Assembly: GCA_023411775.1 (NCBI GenBank)
Contig: JAEYOL010000260.1
Location: 1-47,125, forward strand
Direction: 5' to 3'
Length of the DNA: 47,125 bases
DNA from: Bacteroidota bacterium
Lineage (GTDB): Bacteria > Bacteroidota > Bacteroidia > Chitinophagales > Chitinophagaceae
Shown: piece after piece, positions 25,840 through 34,746 of the stretch
Position numbering within the stretch: the stretch's first letter is position 1
How the letters are laid out: each line of letters starts with the position of its first letter
Translations under genes and position numbers: made by a program
Notes under the pieces: generated by a model
What the model was told of the DNA's origin: nothing
Database searches by the model: none
What the model saw: the letters and a program-made list of their open reading frames with translations, nothing else

Positions 25840-25900
25840 AGTGACAAAAATTCGGGAACATCAACAAAAAAGTGCATATTAACGCAAATATCATCTAATA

Positions 25901-25945
25901 TTATTGCAGTTTTTCTCCAATTTTTGCTGGTTATTGCAATTTTTT
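25901..25945 (+). promoter_or_regulatory. TTATTGCA direct repeats upstream of deoR-type gene
   Basis: TTATTGCAGTTTTT at 25901 and TTATTGCAATTTTT at 25931 differ by one base and are spaced 30 bp, about three helical turns. They lie 32-76 bases before the regulator start. DeoR-family proteins commonly bind repeated sites in their own promoter, so this is a candidate operator. Confidence 0.45.
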
Positions 25946-25976
25946 ACTCTACATTTAACATTCCTAACGAAACTGC

Positions 25977-26726
25977 ATGCTAAAGAAAGAAAGACAATCC
26001 TACATTCTTCAGCAGGTAAACCTGCATAATAAAGTTCTTTCCTCATCATTGAGTCAGGAGATCAATGTGTCAGAAGACACCATCCGTCGAGACCTGCTTG
26101 AATTATCAGAGGAAGGAAAACTATTGAAGGTTCATGGTGGCGCGCTATCCCGCTCATTCAGCCAGGTGCATATACATACCAATGGTGTTTATAGCCAGCA
26201 TCAGAAAAAGAGTATTGCCCAAAAAGCGATCACCCTTATCAGTGATGGTATGTTTGTCCTCACCGGTGGCGGTACCACTATAGTGGAAATGGCAAGGGTA
26301 TTGCCCAAGGAGCTTAAAGCAACTTTTGTATCCGGCAGTATTGCTGCCATTCTTGAATACCTGGATCACCCCAATATCGAAGTGATATTGATCGGTGACA
26401 GGGTTTCCAAAAATTCTAAAATAACAGTTGGTTCCGAAGCCATCTCAAAGATCCGGCAGGTAAAAGCAGATATCTGCTTTTTAGGTACCAATGCGATAGA
26501 CCCCCAAAACGGTGTGACTGATAATGACTGGGAAGTGGTGCAGCTGAAGAAGGCCATGATCGAGTCTTCCGCAAAAGTAGTGTGCCTGGCGATCGCGGAA
26601 AAGATCAACACTTACCAGCCCATCCAAATCTGTCCATTGAGTAAGATCGACATACTGATCACTGAATTGAACCCGGATGACCCCTTGTTAAAACCCTATG
26701 CGAACGCAGGAGTAGAAATAATGTAA
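25977..26726 (+). CDS. DeoR/GlpR-family transcriptional regulator
   Basis: A 249-residue DNA-binding protein. The winged helix at about 5-57 (KVLSSSLSQEINVSEDTIRR, then DLLELSEEGKLLKVHGGA) is the DeoR signature. The C-terminal DeoRC sensor domain starts near 75 (ISDGMFVLTGGGTTIVEMAR) and includes FLGTNAIDPQNGVTDNDWEV, the usual phosphosugar-binding side. Such regulators are mostly repressors relieved by phosphorylated sugars or polyols. It is followed by susC after 45 bases with no terminator, so it may share the transcript. Regulation of a SusC/SusD pair by this family is less common than by sigma/anti-sigma or two-component systems. Candidate operator: 25901-25945. Confidence 0.93.
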   Translation: MLKKERQSYILQQVNLHNKVLSSSLSQEINVSEDTIRRDLLELSEEGKLLKVHGGALSRSFSQVHIHTNGVYSQHQKKSIAQKAITLISDGMFVLTGGGTTIVEMARVLPKELKATFVSGSIAAILEYLDHPNIEVILIGDRVSKNSKITVGSEAISKIRQVKADICFLGTNAIDPQNGVTDNDWEVVQLKKAMIESSAKVVCLAIAEKINTYQPIQICPLSKIDILITELNPDDPLLKPYANAGVEIM

Positions 26727-26771
26727 ACTTTTTTATAAGAACCATTTTTTAAACACTAAACTAAAATAGCT

Positions 26772-29700
26772 ATGCGAAAATCTATCCGGTTTATAGCAGC
26801 CATCCTGCTTATGACCCTTTTTCTGCCGCCCGACTTATACGCGCAGGAAAAGACCATAACAGGTACGGTGCTATCAGCTGACGCCAGGACTCCTTTAATG
26901 GGTGTCAATGTAAGTGTGAAGAATACGCTTACAGCAACTCAAACCGACGCTGACGGTAAATTTCAGATCACCGCAGCTCTAGGGCAAGTACTCCAGTTTT
27001 CATCAATTGGTTTTGCCACACAGGAAGTAACTGTCGGTGCGGACAACAGTATTAGTATTTCACTTGTGCAGCAACAGGAGACTCTGAGTGACGTAGTGGT
27101 AGTAGGATATGGCACACAGAGAAGAACAAACCTGACGGGTGCCGTATCTACCGTTGATGTAAAGAAAACACTGGCGGGTCGCCCAATCGCTGATGTAGGC
27201 CGTGGTCTGCAGGGCGCGGCTTCCGGTCTCAGTGTGATCGTACCCAGCGGTGAAGTGGGTTCTGACCCGATTATGAAGATCAGGGGCCAAATGGGATCAA
27301 TGCTGGGTGGAAGCTCTCCACTGATCCTCCTCGACAACGTAGAGATCCCCAGCATCCAGGTTGTTAACCCCAATGATATTGCTTCCATCACCGTTTTGAA
27401 AGACGCTGCCTCAGCTTCGATCTATGGCTCGAAAGCTTCTTTCGGTGTAATTTTGATCACTACCAAGAAGGGTTCCACTGCCGGCGGCAAAGCACAGGTT
27501 AACTATTCAAACAACTTTTCTTTCCAGAACATTTGGAAAGACTTGAAAATGGCTGATGTGAACGGTTTAAAATACACCGTTTATGCATCTGAAAGGGTTG
27601 GTACATTTACACCCACGGGTGCCTTCTATTATGTAGATCGCGCCAGCTATGAAAAAGCAGTAGAGTGGAAACAAAAATATGGTCATCTCGGTCCTAACGA
27701 CCCTACTGTTTTCGGCAGAGACTGGTATGTGCAGGGTCCTAGCAACCAGAAAATGGGCGTGCGCACATACGACCCATACGACTATATGGTAAGAGAATGG
27801 GCGCCTACACAACAACATGATCTTTCCGTCGGGCTTACCCAGGGAAAAACTTCCTACAATATAGGCCTCGGTCTATTGGACCAGAGCGGTATGCTGAAAC
27901 CTTCAAAGAAAGATCAGTTCACACGTCATAATGCATCATTGAAGATCACCAGCGACCTGAACAAGTATGTGACCATTCGTGGTGGTGCAATTTATTCACG
28001 CAGAAATAAAGAGTATGCTTATGCAACTAACTCCACCACGGCAGATCCCTGGTTATACCTGTATCGCTGGAGTTCTCTTTATCCACTTGGCCTGGATGAA
28101 AATGGAGATCCTATCCGTAGCCCGGAAAGTGAGCTGGCAGCAGCTAATACTGCCAACATTCTACGCAACTACTTAAATGTGACACTCGGTACCACGGTTA
28201 ATATCATGAAGAACTGGAAAGTAGATTTTGATTATACACTTTCTAACCAGGAAGAGATCTGGAAAAGACCAGGTACACGTTATACAGCACGAAATTCATG
28301 GGTAGCGCCTAAAGCACGTCTCGATGCAAGCGGCAACCCTGTTTATGTTAACAATGAAGGAAGGGTAGTTTCAAGTACAGATCCAGGTGCTATGGCGGCT
28401 TTCGACTTGTCGTACGACACCTATACAGCACCAGGTGGAAACCCCGATCACTACTATCGTAGCGCGGAGAATTTCCTGAGCCATACCATAAACGCATATA
28501 CCACTTATAATTATACCCTGAAAGATGATCATGCTTTCAAAGCTATCCTGGGTATAAACCGTGTAACTGCAACTACAGAATGGCAGTCTTCACAGATCAC
28601 AAACCTGCTTGATATCAACAACCCGCAATTTCCCTTTGGTATCGGTACACCAACCATTGGTGGTGGCGAGTCATGGGAATCACAGCTGGGTTATTTCGGT
28701 CGTCTTAACTATGCATACCAGAACAAATACCTGCTTGAAGGTAACCTGCGTTACGACGGATCATCCAAATTCCCCGAGTTTCTGTGGTGGAGATGGTATC
28801 CATCAGTATCAGCTGGCTGGGTAGCGAGTGAAGAAAATTTCATGGAATTTGTAAAACCAGTATTGAGCTCACTAAAGTTCAGGGCATCATGGGGATCTAT
28901 CGGTGACCAGTCTGTATCCAGCGGTTTGTATCTTCCCCGTATGGGAACCGGTCAAAGCACCTGGGTGAACGGCGCGAGAGTGAATTTCGTAGGTTCTCCC
29001 GCAGCGATAGACGCGGCCATTAAGTGGCAGGATATCGTAAGTAAAAACTTCGGTGTTGATATCGGTTTGTGGAATAATAAAGTGAATGTTTCTTTTGACC
29101 TCTTCGAGCGTCTGACTAAGAACATGATCGTTCCACAGGAAGGTATTCCTCTTACGCTTGGTGTTGGCGCACCTCAGGGTAACTATGGCGATCTGAAAAC
29201 GAAGGGTTGGGAGGTTACTGTTGATTTCAACCATACATTTGACAATGGTCTGCGTCTTAATGCAAGGGCCAATGTATCTGATGCAAAAACTATCCTGACC
29301 AATTATGGATCCGGAACCCAGGTTACCGGTAACTACAATGGAAAAGATATCGGTGAGATCTGGGGTTACAGAACAGACAGGTTGTACCAGATGGATGATT
29401 TCGAACTGGGTCCTGATGGTAAACCCATCCTGATCACACTTACAACTGCTGAGAGCGCATTGTATGCAGGCAGACAGGCATTCAAATTGAAAACAGGTCC
29501 TGATGGCAAAAAACCAGTTTACCAGGCGTTTCTGCAAAACTCAGCAAACTTCCGCTTTGGTCCTGGTGATGTTAAATTCAAAGACCTGAATGGTGACGGT
29601 GAGATCAATAATGGTACAAACACACTGGCAGATCATGGTGACCTGGAAGTAATTGGAAATTCAACTCCACGCTATGAATATGGCTTCAGACTGGGTGCCG

Positions 29701-30200
29701 ATTACAAAGGTTTTGATTTCAGCGTATTCTTCCAGGGCGTAGGTAAACGTGAGATATGGGGACAAGGCTTCCTGGCTATTCCCGGTTTCCAGTCTTCTGA
29801 TGGTGCGATGCCCGAAGCTATCGCTGGTAATTTCTGGACACCTGAAAATACCGGTGCCTTCTACCCTGCCGCTTACAACAACGGCGGTAGCAACACTACC
29901 AACAATATGCAGGTGCAGGACAGGTATCTGTTGAACATGGCTTACCTGAGACTTAAAAACATCACGCTGGGCTATACCCTGCCAAAATCGATCGTAGAAA
30001 GAGCATGGATGAGTTCTGTCAGAGTTTATCTCGGTCTTGAAAACTTCATTACCTGGGATAACCTCAGAGACCTGCCGATTGATCCTGAAAATATCAGCGG
30101 CTACTCCATGTGGAATACCAGCAACTATAATACCGGTCGTACCGGTACAGGTGTTCCGGCATTCAAAAGTTTCTCATTCGGTTTACAAGTGAATTTCTAA
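26772..30200 (+). CDS. SusC/RagA-type TonB-dependent outer-membrane transporter
   Basis: A 1142-residue outer-membrane protein that, with SusD, imports oligomeric nutrients using TonB energy. Order: signal peptide to about 25; a carboxypeptidase-regulatory-like beta domain (about 27-100, ITGTVLSADARTPLMGVNVS); a TonB-box-like ETLSDVVVVGYG at 103-114; a plug with ISFGVILITT-like text near 220; then a 22-strand barrel ending in an aromatic FGLQVNF. There is no STN domain, so it cannot signal to an anti-sigma factor, in keeping with the DeoR-type regulator upstream. susD follows 12 bases later. The substrate is not readable from sequence. Confidence 0.96.
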   Translation: MRKSIRFIAAILLMTLFLPPDLYAQEKTITGTVLSADARTPLMGVNVSVKNTLTATQTDADGKFQITAALGQVLQFSSIGFATQEVTVGADNSISISLVQQQETLSDVVVVGYGTQRRTNLTGAVSTVDVKKTLAGRPIADVGRGLQGAASGLSVIVPSGEVGSDPIMKIRGQMGSMLGGSSPLILLDNVEIPSIQVVNPNDIASITVLKDAASASIYGSKASFGVILITTKKGSTAGGKAQVNYSNNFSFQNIWKDLKMADVNGLKYTVYASERVGTFTPTGAFYYVDRASYEKAVEWKQKYGHLGPNDPTVFGRDWYVQGPSNQKMGVRTYDPYDYMVREWAPTQQHDLSVGLTQGKTSYNIGLGLLDQSGMLKPSKKDQFTRHNASLKITSDLNKYVTIRGGAIYSRRNKEYAYATNSTTADPWLYLYRWSSLYPLGLDENGDPIRSPESELAAANTANILRNYLNVTLGTTVNIMKNWKVDFDYTLSNQEEIWKRPGTRYTARNSWVAPKARLDASGNPVYVNNEGRVVSSTDPGAMAAFDLSYDTYTAPGGNPDHYYRSAENFLSHTINAYTTYNYTLKDDHAFKAILGINRVTATTEWQSSQITNLLDINNPQFPFGIGTPTIGGGESWESQLGYFGRLNYAYQNKYLLEGNLRYDGSSKFPEFLWWRWYPSVSAGWVASEENFMEFVKPVLSSLKFRASWGSIGDQSVSSGLYLPRMGTGQSTWVNGARVNFVGSPAAIDAAIKWQDIVSKNFGVDIGLWNNKVNVSFDLFERLTKNMIVPQEGIPLTLGVGAPQGNYGDLKTKGWEVTVDFNHTFDNGLRLNARANVSDAKTILTNYGSGTQVTGNYNGKDIGEIWGYRTDRLYQMDDFELGPDGKPILITLTTAESALYAGRQAFKLKTGPDGKKPVYQAFLQNSANFRFGPGDVKFKDLNGDGEINNGTNTLADHGDLEVIGNSTPRYEYGFRLGADYKGFDFSVFFQGVGKREIWGQGFLAIPGFQSSDGAMPEAIAGNFWTPENTGAFYPAAYNNGGSNTTNNMQVQDRYLLNMAYLRLKNITLGYTLPKSIVERAWMSSVRVYLGLENFITWDNLRDLPIDPENISGYSMWNTSNYNTGRTGTGVPAFKSFSFGLQVNF

Positions 30201-30212
30201 AAAACAACAAAC

Positions 30213-32051
30213 ATGAAATATATTAAATTTCTGAACTTTTTAATCGCCAGCATGGTCTTCGTGTCGTGCAATAAGGAAGTCCTTGACCGGCCACCTCTCG
30301 ATGAGATCATCGATGGCCCGGGGTTCTGGCGAAATGAAGACGATTTGCGATTATTTGCAAATTCGTTCTACCCGCAATTTTTCAATGGCTTTGCAACATC
30401 GTTTACCGCAGACTATACACCAGTAAGAGGTTACACTTTCAACGATGACCTAACCAGCAAAAATGTACAGTCAAGTTTTGAAACCTCCATTCCTGCTTCA
30501 AGGGGATCTGTTGCAGAAGCAGCAGCCTGGATGGCAACGTATGCCGGACCTACATGGAACTTTGCCTGGGTACGTAAAGCCAATATCATGCAGGATCGTA
30601 TCGCCAACGTGATGGGTGGCAAAATCTCCGACGAAGCCTCCCGCCACTGGACTGCTGTAGCCAGGTTTTTCAGGGCATTTGAATATACCCGCCTTGTAAG
30701 TGTGTTCGGCGATGTACCCTGGTATGACAAGGAGGTATTGAACACAGAGCTTGATCTTCTTTTCAAAGATCGTGACGATCGCGGAGTGGTGATGGACCAT
30801 GTATACGACGACCTGAAGTATGTAATGGCTAATATCCGCGAAAATGACGGTACCCTTTACCTGAACAAGTATATCGCTGCTGCATTCATTTCACGCTTCA
30901 TGTTGTTTGAAGGAACGTACCAGCACTACCACGGCATAGACGCCAGCCGCGCAAAAAAATACCTGGAGTTTGCTGTTGAAGCCGCTGATGTGGTGATGAA
31001 CAGTGCTAAATACAACTTTAGCCGCGACTTCAAATCTATTTTCTCTTCTGAAAGTCTTGCAGGTCATCCTGAAGTGATCCTTTACAGGGTGTATGACGCG
31101 GCCTTAAGCATTACACACGCTATCGGCTCCTATCAGAATGGAACAGAGGTAGTAGGTGTTGACGCCAACCTGGTACTGATCAAATCATTTATTGCAAATG
31201 ATGGAGAAGTATACCAGAACTCTACCGTACCTGATGCGGAAAGTTTCGCCATCGCGGACCTGGTAAGAACAAGGGATCCCCGCTTCGAAGCTACTTTCGT
31301 TGACCGACCACTTGGTTCTTCGGCTACGCTGCTTTACGGTTATAAATTTGCGTCAAGGGATGCCATTACTTATATCGGTAAGACATACCCTCCAGCCTGG
31401 GGTAGCAATACCAATACCAGCGATGCTCCGGTGATCCGTTTAGCGGAAGTTGTATTAAACTGGATTGAGGCGAAGGCAGTACTCGCTGAATATTTTGGAG
31501 GTCCGGCGGTAACACAGGCTGATATCGACAAATCGATCAATGCGATCCGCAGTCGTCCCCTGGATGCTGCTGCTATTGCAAAAGGCGTTGAGAAAACAGC
31601 TCCCCTGAGCCTGGCTGCATTGCCCAATGATCCGCTGCGTGACGCAGATGTGCCTGCACTGATCTGGGAAATTCGTCGTGAAAGAAGGATGGAGTTTGTA
31701 TTCGAACATACCCGCCTGCTTGATATCAAAAGGTGGAAAAAATTACACTATATGGACTTCAGCACCAACCCTGATTACTTCCAGGGCCCATGGGTAGATG
31801 TACAGGCTGAAATTCCCAGCTACCTGACCACTGCCAATATCGGTAAGATCAGGGTAAGGAAAGAAGATGGCACCGTTGTAACCTGGGATGGCACCAACGG
31901 CGCTGACATGGAAGGATTCTGGATGGTAGAAAACGCACAGAACAGAAATCCGTTTACAGACAAGAATTACCTTTCACCAATTGGTCAATCTCAAATTACA
32001 CAGTACCAGGAACGTGGCTATACTTTAACCCAAACCGAGGGCTGGCAATAG
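30213..32051 (+). CDS. SusD/RagB-type outer-membrane nutrient-binding lipoprotein
   Basis: A 612-residue lipoprotein with Cys19 in VFVSCNKEVLDRPP, the common SusD start. The fold is helical with tetratricopeptide-like pairs; RFFRAFEYTRLVSVFGDVPW at about 150 and the C-terminal IWEIRRERRMEFVFEHTRLL, then DIKRWKK, are hallmark motifs. It acts as a lid over the SusC pore at the cell surface. The short spacing to susC and a strong terminator 40 bases after its stop mark the end of the main transcript. Binding specificity is unknown; the linked phosphoesterase suggests a phosphorylated ligand. Confidence 0.95.
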   Translation: MKYIKFLNFLIASMVFVSCNKEVLDRPPLDEIIDGPGFWRNEDDLRLFANSFYPQFFNGFATSFTADYTPVRGYTFNDDLTSKNVQSSFETSIPASRGSVAEAAAWMATYAGPTWNFAWVRKANIMQDRIANVMGGKISDEASRHWTAVARFFRAFEYTRLVSVFGDVPWYDKEVLNTELDLLFKDRDDRGVVMDHVYDDLKYVMANIRENDGTLYLNKYIAAAFISRFMLFEGTYQHYHGIDASRAKKYLEFAVEAADVVMNSAKYNFSRDFKSIFSSESLAGHPEVILYRVYDAALSITHAIGSYQNGTEVVGVDANLVLIKSFIANDGEVYQNSTVPDAESFAIADLVRTRDPRFEATFVDRPLGSSATLLYGYKFASRDAITYIGKTYPPAWGSNTNTSDAPVIRLAEVVLNWIEAKAVLAEYFGGPAVTQADIDKSINAIRSRPLDAAAIAKGVEKTAPLSLAALPNDPLRDADVPALIWEIRRERRMEFVFEHTRLLDIKRWKKLHYMDFSTNPDYFQGPWVDVQAEIPSYLTTANIGKIRVRKEDGTVVTWDGTNGADMEGFWMVENAQNRNPFTDKNYLSPIGQSQITQYQERGYTLTQTEGWQ

Positions 32052-32090
32052 AGATTTATTCATTGGTAATAAAGCAACAGTTTTTTAAGG

Positions 32091-32117
32091 AAGCCGTCAT
32101 CTAAAGACGGCTTCTTT
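32091..32117 (+). terminator. Terminator between susD and phosphoesterase gene
   Basis: AAGCCGTC (32091-32098) and GACGGCTT (32106-32113) form a perfect 8-bp stem with a 7-base loop, followed by CTTTTG. It ends only 27 bases before the next start, so read-through may set the level of the downstream gene. Confidence 0.75.
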
Positions 32118-32143
32118 TGTTACATTACAAACCAATTCGTATT

Positions 32144-33997
32144 ATGATCAGGAAAATCCTCCCCTTACTGGTTGTACTGGCTTTGTCAGCAGCCATCTCT
32201 TTTGCACAGTCTGAACTAAAGTTTGTCCATCTTTCCGATACACATGTCGGTGGTTCCACCGGTGCAGATGATCTGCGCAGAACGGTAAAAGACATTAATG
32301 AGGATCCATCCATACAGTTTGTCGTCATAACCGGCGATATCACGGAGTTTGGGTCTGACGAAGAGATTAAGTTGGCAAAGCAGATACTCGATAGTTTAAA
32401 CAAACCGTGGTACATCATTCCCGGTAACCATGACAGCAACTGGTCGGAAAGTGGTTCCAACACTTTTAAAAAGGTTTTCGGAAATGAAACATTTGCATTT
32501 AATGCAGGTGGCTATCTATTCCTGGGAACGCATTCGGGGCCGAATATGCGGATGAGTCCCGGACAGATACCGAGAGAGAATATAGTTTGGCTTGACTCCG
32601 TTCTTAAAGCTACTGATGACAACACCCCTATCGTGTTTGCGAACCACTACCCGCTCGACTCGGGTTTGAACAACTGGTATGAAGCGATCGACCGGTTAAA
32701 ACAAAAAAATATTCAACTTGCAATTTGCGGTCACCTGCATACTAACCGGTTAACAAACTTCGAAGGCATACCGGCGGTGGTTGGCAGATCGAACCTGCGC
32801 GCCAGGAATGAAGTTGGGGGCTATAACATTGTAACGATAAAAAACAATATTGTTACCTACCAGGAAAGAACACCCGGTGTGGAAACAAAGCCTGCCTGGG
32901 CAACGGTGACGCTCAATAACGTTGATCATAAAAATGCTAACAAAACTTATTTCCGTCCCAACTATGAGATCAACAAAACTTATCCCCGGGTAAAAGCAAA
33001 ATGGACATACCAGGATGACAGCGATATCGGTTCGGGCTCCACTGCCAGTGGCAAATCGGTGTATGTCACTAACACGAAAGGTGAAGTGGTAGCATTAAAA
33101 AAGAAAAATGGTAAAGTAATTTGGAGATTTTTGACCGGTGGAAAGATCTATTCTATCCCAGCGGTTAGCCATGATATTGTAGTTGCCGCCTCTTCGGATA
33201 ATTTTATTTATGGTATCTCTGCAAAAAAAGGAAAGCTTCTCTGGAAGTTGAAAGCTGAGAAAGCAGTCCTTGGAAATCCCGTGATCCATGATGGTATCGC
33301 CTATATCGGCGCATCAGACGGCCATTTCAGGGCTATTGATATCCGAACAGGATCTCTTCGATGGGATTTTGACCAGGTGGCCGGGTTTGTAGTGACAAAG
33401 CCCCTGATTTATAACGACAAGATCTATTTTGGTTGCTGGTTCAAAGATTTTTACTGCCTCGACATACATACCGGTCAGCTGGTATGGAAATGGAACAATG
33501 GCAGCGAAAGCCGAAACCTATCACCGGCAGCTGTCTTCCCGGTGGCTACAGCCAATCGTGTATTCATCGTTGCGCCGGACCGCTACATGACCTGCCTGGA
33601 TGCCAATACAGGTTCGGTTATATGGAGAAAAAGTGATCCAGCCATGCGTGTAAGAGAGTCGATGGGTATGTCAAAAGATAGCGGCCTGATATTTGTAAAA
33701 ACAATGGAGGGAAATGTTTATGGCATGTCCACTTCAGCCAATGAAATGTCACCGGTGTGGAAGAGCGAAGTTTCGCTGGGCTATGAAATAAGTCCGACGG
33801 CCATTGTTGAAAATAATAACGTTGTCTTTGTCCCTACTCAATCGGGCGTGACGGTGGCTCTCAGGCGCGACAACGGAAATGTATTGTGGAAGCATAAAAC
33901 ATCCAATGGTCTTGTGACAAACCTGCAACCAATATCGAAAAGCCAATTACTTGTAACTACCATGGACGGCAAGGTATCGCTACTCGAGTATCATTGA
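32144..33997 (+). CDS. Secreted metallophosphoesterase fused to PQQ-like beta-propeller
   Basis: A 617-residue exported protein. The start is the ATG at 32144 (MIRKILPLLVVLALSAAISF, then AQ); the frame goes nine codons further to a TTG. A calcineurin-like phosphoesterase domain (about 25-235) has every metal motif: Asp32 and His34 in SDTHVGG, Asp65 in TGDITEFG, Asn95-His96 in GNHD, His168 in ANHYP, and His197 with His199 in GHLHTN. After a link comes a beta-propeller (about 290-617) with seven tryptophan blade ends: KVIWRFLTG, KLLWKLKA, SLRWDFDQ, QLVWKWNN, SVIWRKSD, SPVWKSEV and NVLWKHKT. This is like BamB or quinoprotein propellers, with no sign of real PQQ binding. It follows susCD and probably hydrolyses a phosphoester outside the cytoplasm; the substrate is unknown. 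Confidence 0.92.
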   Translation: MIRKILPLLVVLALSAAISFAQSELKFVHLSDTHVGGSTGADDLRRTVKDINEDPSIQFVVITGDITEFGSDEEIKLAKQILDSLNKPWYIIPGNHDSNWSESGSNTFKKVFGNETFAFNAGGYLFLGTHSGPNMRMSPGQIPRENIVWLDSVLKATDDNTPIVFANHYPLDSGLNNWYEAIDRLKQKNIQLAICGHLHTNRLTNFEGIPAVVGRSNLRARNEVGGYNIVTIKNNIVTYQERTPGVETKPAWATVTLNNVDHKNANKTYFRPNYEINKTYPRVKAKWTYQDDSDIGSGSTASGKSVYVTNTKGEVVALKKKNGKVIWRFLTGGKIYSIPAVSHDIVVAASSDNFIYGISAKKGKLLWKLKAEKAVLGNPVIHDGIAYIGASDGHFRAIDIRTGSLRWDFDQVAGFVVTKPLIYNDKIYFGCWFKDFYCLDIHTGQLVWKWNNGSESRNLSPAAVFPVATANRVFIVAPDRYMTCLDANTGSVIWRKSDPAMRVRESMGMSKDSGLIFVKTMEGNVYGMSTSANEMSPVWKSEVSLGYEISPTAIVENNNVVFVPTQSGVTVALRRDNGNVLWKHKTSNGLVTNLQPISKSQLLVTTMDGKVSLLEYH

Positions 33998-34079
33998 CAG
34001 AGGCTGATGATGCTATCCTGGTTTTCATTTAAATCGGCATTTGGATTTTCAATCATTATAACCCCTAAACCCACGCAAA

Positions 34080-34502
34080 ATGAAAAGAATTCTATTTTTT
34101 ACCGTGGCCCTTTTATTAATGGCCCCTGCATTCAACGGCTTCTCTTATGCGGCCTTGGTTTTACCTTCTTCTTCAGCCGCTCCGCTACCCAGCGAGCCTG
34201 ATCCTGCAACTACAAAAGCGGCCATTAAAGAATTTAAAAGCCTTTCAAAAAAAGAAAGAAAGGCCCGCATAAAGGCTGCCAAAAAAGAACTGAAAGACTA
34301 TAAAGCGGCAAAGAAAGCTGGTGCTGAACCCAGTACCAATACTCTTTTGCTGGTTATCCTGGCCATCCTGTTGCCGCCTCTTGCTGTATACCTGCACCAG
34401 GGGGAGATCAATTCCAAATTCTGGATCAGCCTGCTCCTGACATTATTGTTTTGGTTACCTGGCGTGATCTATGCACTGATCGTCATATTGGGTGACGAGT
34501 AA
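34080..34502 (+). CDS. YqaE/Pmp3-family membrane protein with signal peptide
   Basis: A 140-residue protein. A signal-like N-terminus (1-24) is followed by a Pro/Ser stretch, a Lys/Ala-rich probable coiled coil (about 45-82), and then two membrane helices typical of Pmp3/YqaE: LLLVILAILLPPLAVYLHQG at 89-108 and FWISLLLTLLFWLPGVIYAL at 114-133. Plain YqaE proteins have only the last 50 residues; the leader and coiled coil are the Bacteroidota form. The family guards membrane potential under salt or cold stress in yeast and plants. It has a strong terminator of its own and is 82 bases after the phosphoesterase gene. Confidence 0.88.
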   Translation: MKRILFFTVALLLMAPAFNGFSYAALVLPSSSAAPLPSEPDPATTKAAIKEFKSLSKKERKARIKAAKKELKDYKAAKKAGAEPSTNTLLLVILAILLPPLAVYLHQGEINSKFWISLLLTLLFWLPGVIYALIVILGDE

Positions 34503-34531
34503 GGCCGATTAGGTAAGTTTTATCACACATA

Positions 34532-34570
34532 AAAAAAACCGGCCACGGGAACCCCGTGACCGGTTTTTTA
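34532..34570 (+). terminator. Strong bidirectional terminator
   Basis: AAAACCGG-C-CACGGG pairs with CCCGTG-A-CCGGTTTT around a 3-base loop, with A- and T-runs on both sides. It closes the YqaE gene and may also stop minus-strand transcription from the GH92 gene. Confidence 0.85.
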
Positions 34571-34746
34571 TTTGAAAATTCAGCGAAACTCAACCTGTTG
34601 GCCTAGTCTTTTTTAACAGACGTAAATTAAGTTATAAGTCCTCAGTGATCCGATGTGCCAACTACCGGGAACTGAAATAAAGATATCCAGGAGTAACAAC
34701 TAACCCCCCTTCCCTTCTTCCCGCCTTCCCGGCCAGGGAAGTATAA

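Noticed and set aside
28887..29537. Open frame of 216 codons opposite susC
   Set aside because: Antisense shadow inside the transporter barrel region; no protein-like features and no upstream start signals.
26772..32051. Classic polysaccharide utilisation locus with named glycan
   Set aside because: No glycosidase, lyase or sulfatase is adjacent, so a glycan cannot be named from this window.
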